Origin: Polydrusus tereticollis
Lineage: Eukaryota; Arthropoda; Insecta; Coleoptera; Curculionidae
Length of the DNA: 64,000 nt
Assembly: GCA_963920685.1 (NCBI GenBank)
Contig: OY987332.1
Coordinates: forward strand, 14,011,657-14,075,656
Direction of reading: 5' to 3'
The notes under the pieces are model-generated. The model saw only the letters and a program-made list of their open reading frames with translations. It was not told the DNA's origin and did no database searches. Shown here piece after piece: positions 62,686-64,000 of this stretch (positions are counted from its first letter, which is position 1; every line of letters starts with the position of its first letter). The position numbers and the translations under genes are program-made.

Positions 62686-64000
62686 CCTTTGCGTCCGGCA
62701 TTAACGTTTTTTGACATTTTTTTATTAAAAAATCATGTTTTATAGGTTAAAAGTAAAGAGTTAACAGTAAAATGGTAAAAAAAAAATTTTGCCGCTGCAG
62801 ATTTAAAAAAAAAATGGTGGTTCCGACAGGTGACCAGTAGGAATTTGGCTCATTTTTTTTTTGACTAAGTAAGTATTTTATATTATAAAAGATATATGGA
62901 GTTATACATGTAATTGACTTATTCGCCGCTATGGTAAATTAAAAAACAATTTCTCTTATCATTTAGACATAGTCTAACTCCACAAACAGAACAACTCCAC
63001 AAACTCCTATGCGCTATTTCTTTCGTGCTGCATACTGCACAACGCCTAGATGTACCATGTATAGGCATATGGGCTGCCTTGTCAACTCTTCTCTTCATTG
63101 GCACTGTTTTTTTGTAACAGTTTATGGCTTCCACTGACTTCCGTCCTTTTTTCTTGGATACATTTCCAGTGCCAATCAATCCTGAGGCAATGTTAATTCT
63201 AAACTGCTTCAGAGAAAGTGAAGCACCACTACACCTTTTCTGAAATAAAATGAATGCGTTTACCACTGTAGTGTCAAGAAAGTGCCAAACTATTCTGTGG
63301 TACCATTTTTGGCTTTTTCGATCAATGGCGTAACATTTTTTGAGCATATCAGCCTTATCAACCGAGCCCATATGTGCATTGTAGTCAACAACTAGTTTTG
63401 GGCAATTAACTTGTTCCAACGTGCCATCTTTGTTTCTTCGATTAGTGACAACGGCATCTTCTGGATCATGATAATTTGATAAAAAATAAACTGGTTTTTT
63501 ATCTTTCCATTTTAGGCACAATAGCCTGTCTTCCGTCATTCGCCAATCATCCTGTCCTCTGGCAAGTCTCTTGTCATCTAGTTCCTTTATTAGTATTTTT
63601 TGGGTAGCATATAAATTTGTATTGAATGCTATAGACTCTAACAAATCCTCTGGGAATAAGCACAAAAAAATGTCAAGGGGAAGCTCAATGGCCTCGTTCA
63701 TATTTACGCTCTCGGATAAATCAAATGTTGGAGGTTCCTGATAATAATTATGCTTAGACCAAGTTGCACCTGTAAATTTGGGAATATATCTAGGTAATCT
63801 CTCAGCTACACGTGCGAGTGGCTCGTCGTCATCGCTCTGGATTTCAATATCCTGAGGTTCCAGTAAAACTTCTGCGCTGAGGTCTTCTTGCTCAACAATC
63901 ATATTTTCGTCAATATTATCAAGTAAATTGTCAAGTGTATGGTGAACTTCATCTTCATCCCTTGATAAATAGTCATCTGCTAAAGATTCTATGTCGGACG
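62686..64000 (-). mobile_element. piggyBac-type element, left end to window edge
   Basis: The target duplication TTAA (62682-62685) is followed by CCCTTTGCGTCCGGC, a typical piggyBac terminus beginning with CCC. The minus-strand transposase-derived gene lies inside. The other end is outside the window. Confidence 0.78.
62919..64000 (-). CDS. piggyBac transposase-derived ORF with central deletion, partial
   Basis: The frame stays open to the window edge; 327 residues follow the first visible ATG at 63902. An acidic N-terminus (SDDDEPLARVAERLPRYI) leads to ELPLDIFLCLFPEDLLESIA and NTNLYATQK. It then jumps to ELDDKRLARGQDDWR and FLSNYHDPEDAVVTNRR, then to YNAHMGSVDKADMLKKCYAI, with the third catalytic Asp. 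It ends in a Cys-rich finger (RCAVCSTKEI...WSCSVCGVRLC). The middle with the first two catalytic Asp residues is deleted in frame, so it cannot transpose by itself. DNA-binding and Cys-rich domains remain, so a repressor-like or domesticated role is possible but unproven. Confidence 0.85.
   Translation of the reverse strand, partial: SDIESLADDYLSRDEDEVHHTLDNLLDNIDENMIVEQEDLSAEVLLEPQDIEIQSDDDEPLARVAERLPRYIPKFTGATWSKHNYYQEPPTFDLSESVNMNEAIELPLDIFLCLFPEDLLESIAFNTNLYATQKILIKELDDKRLARGQDDWRMTEDRLLCLKWKDKKPVYFLSNYHDPEDAVVTNRRNKDGTLEQVNCPKLVVDYNAHMGSVDKADMLKKCYAIDRKSQKWYHRIVWHFLDTTVVNAFILFQKRCSGASLSLKQFRINIASGLIGTGNVSKKKGRKSVEAINCYKKTVPMKRRVDKAAHMPIHGTSRRCAVCSTKEIAHRSLWSCSVCGVRLCLNDKRNCFLIYHSGE

Noticed and set aside
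1..64000. tRNA, rRNA and CRISPR searches by eye
   Set aside because: No B-box-like GGTTCGANNCC with a cloverleaf, no rRNA core sequences and no regularly spaced repeats were seen; bacterial features are not expected in this eukaryotic DNA.

Overview
This window looks like AT-rich nuclear DNA of an insect, most likely a beetle, although the order cannot be proven from the sequence. The evidence is one spliced host gene with GT-AG introns, plus a very dense and nested collection of insect-type transposable elements. No tRNA, rRNA, CRISPR array or bacterial-type operon was seen.

Layout. 0.4-5.3 kb holds the last three exons of a plus-strand host gene (RIIa/DPY-30-like docking domain plus one EF-hand, EFCAB10-like). 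Its 3.7-kb intron contains a nearly pristine mariner (1211-3143) inserted into an older tyrosine-recombinase fossil. 6-18 kb is a graveyard of non-LTR reverse transcriptase and mariner-type (DD41D) remnants. 18-20 kb holds a Tigger/pogo fossil joined to a 5'-truncated non-LTR element. 21-24 kb has two more tyrosine-recombinase fossils with hairpins. 25.8-29 kb is a DD41D mariner fossil interrupted by an RTE retrotransposon. 29-34 kb has a possible first exon and nested foldback elements. 34-35.5 kb holds the best-preserved tyrosine recombinase (one frameshift) between hairpins. 36-42 kb has a deletion derivative of the 10-kb mariner and a near-complete DD41D element with 321-bp terminal repeats. 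42-46 kb has an RTE tail and an apparently intact pogo element with a C-terminal PHD-type finger. 46-50 kb is a DD41D mariner interrupted by a non-LTR element, producing a chimeric open frame. 52-54.8 kb is a complete Sola-like element with a reconstructable four-exon gene. 55.7-56.8 kb is an inverted-repeat, Penelope-like unit with a hammerhead-ribozyme motif. 59.6-61.7 kb is another long-TIR mariner. 62.7 kb to the edge is a piggyBac deletion derivative.

Four points stand out. (1) Long hairpins whose apex carries a direct repeat CTCG-N(7-15)-CTCG recur across the window and lie 45-300 bp upstream of the tyrosine-recombinase remnants. (2) The DD41D mariners have composite 220-430-bp terminal repeats that contain a second mariner-like end. 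(3) The Sola-like element has 33-bp TIRs, an AAAT target duplication and an in-frame 660-residue product. (4) A plausible hammerhead ribozyme lies at 56731-56772.

Limits. Family names come from motif recognition without database searching. Coordinates of decayed elements are approximate to tens of bases.
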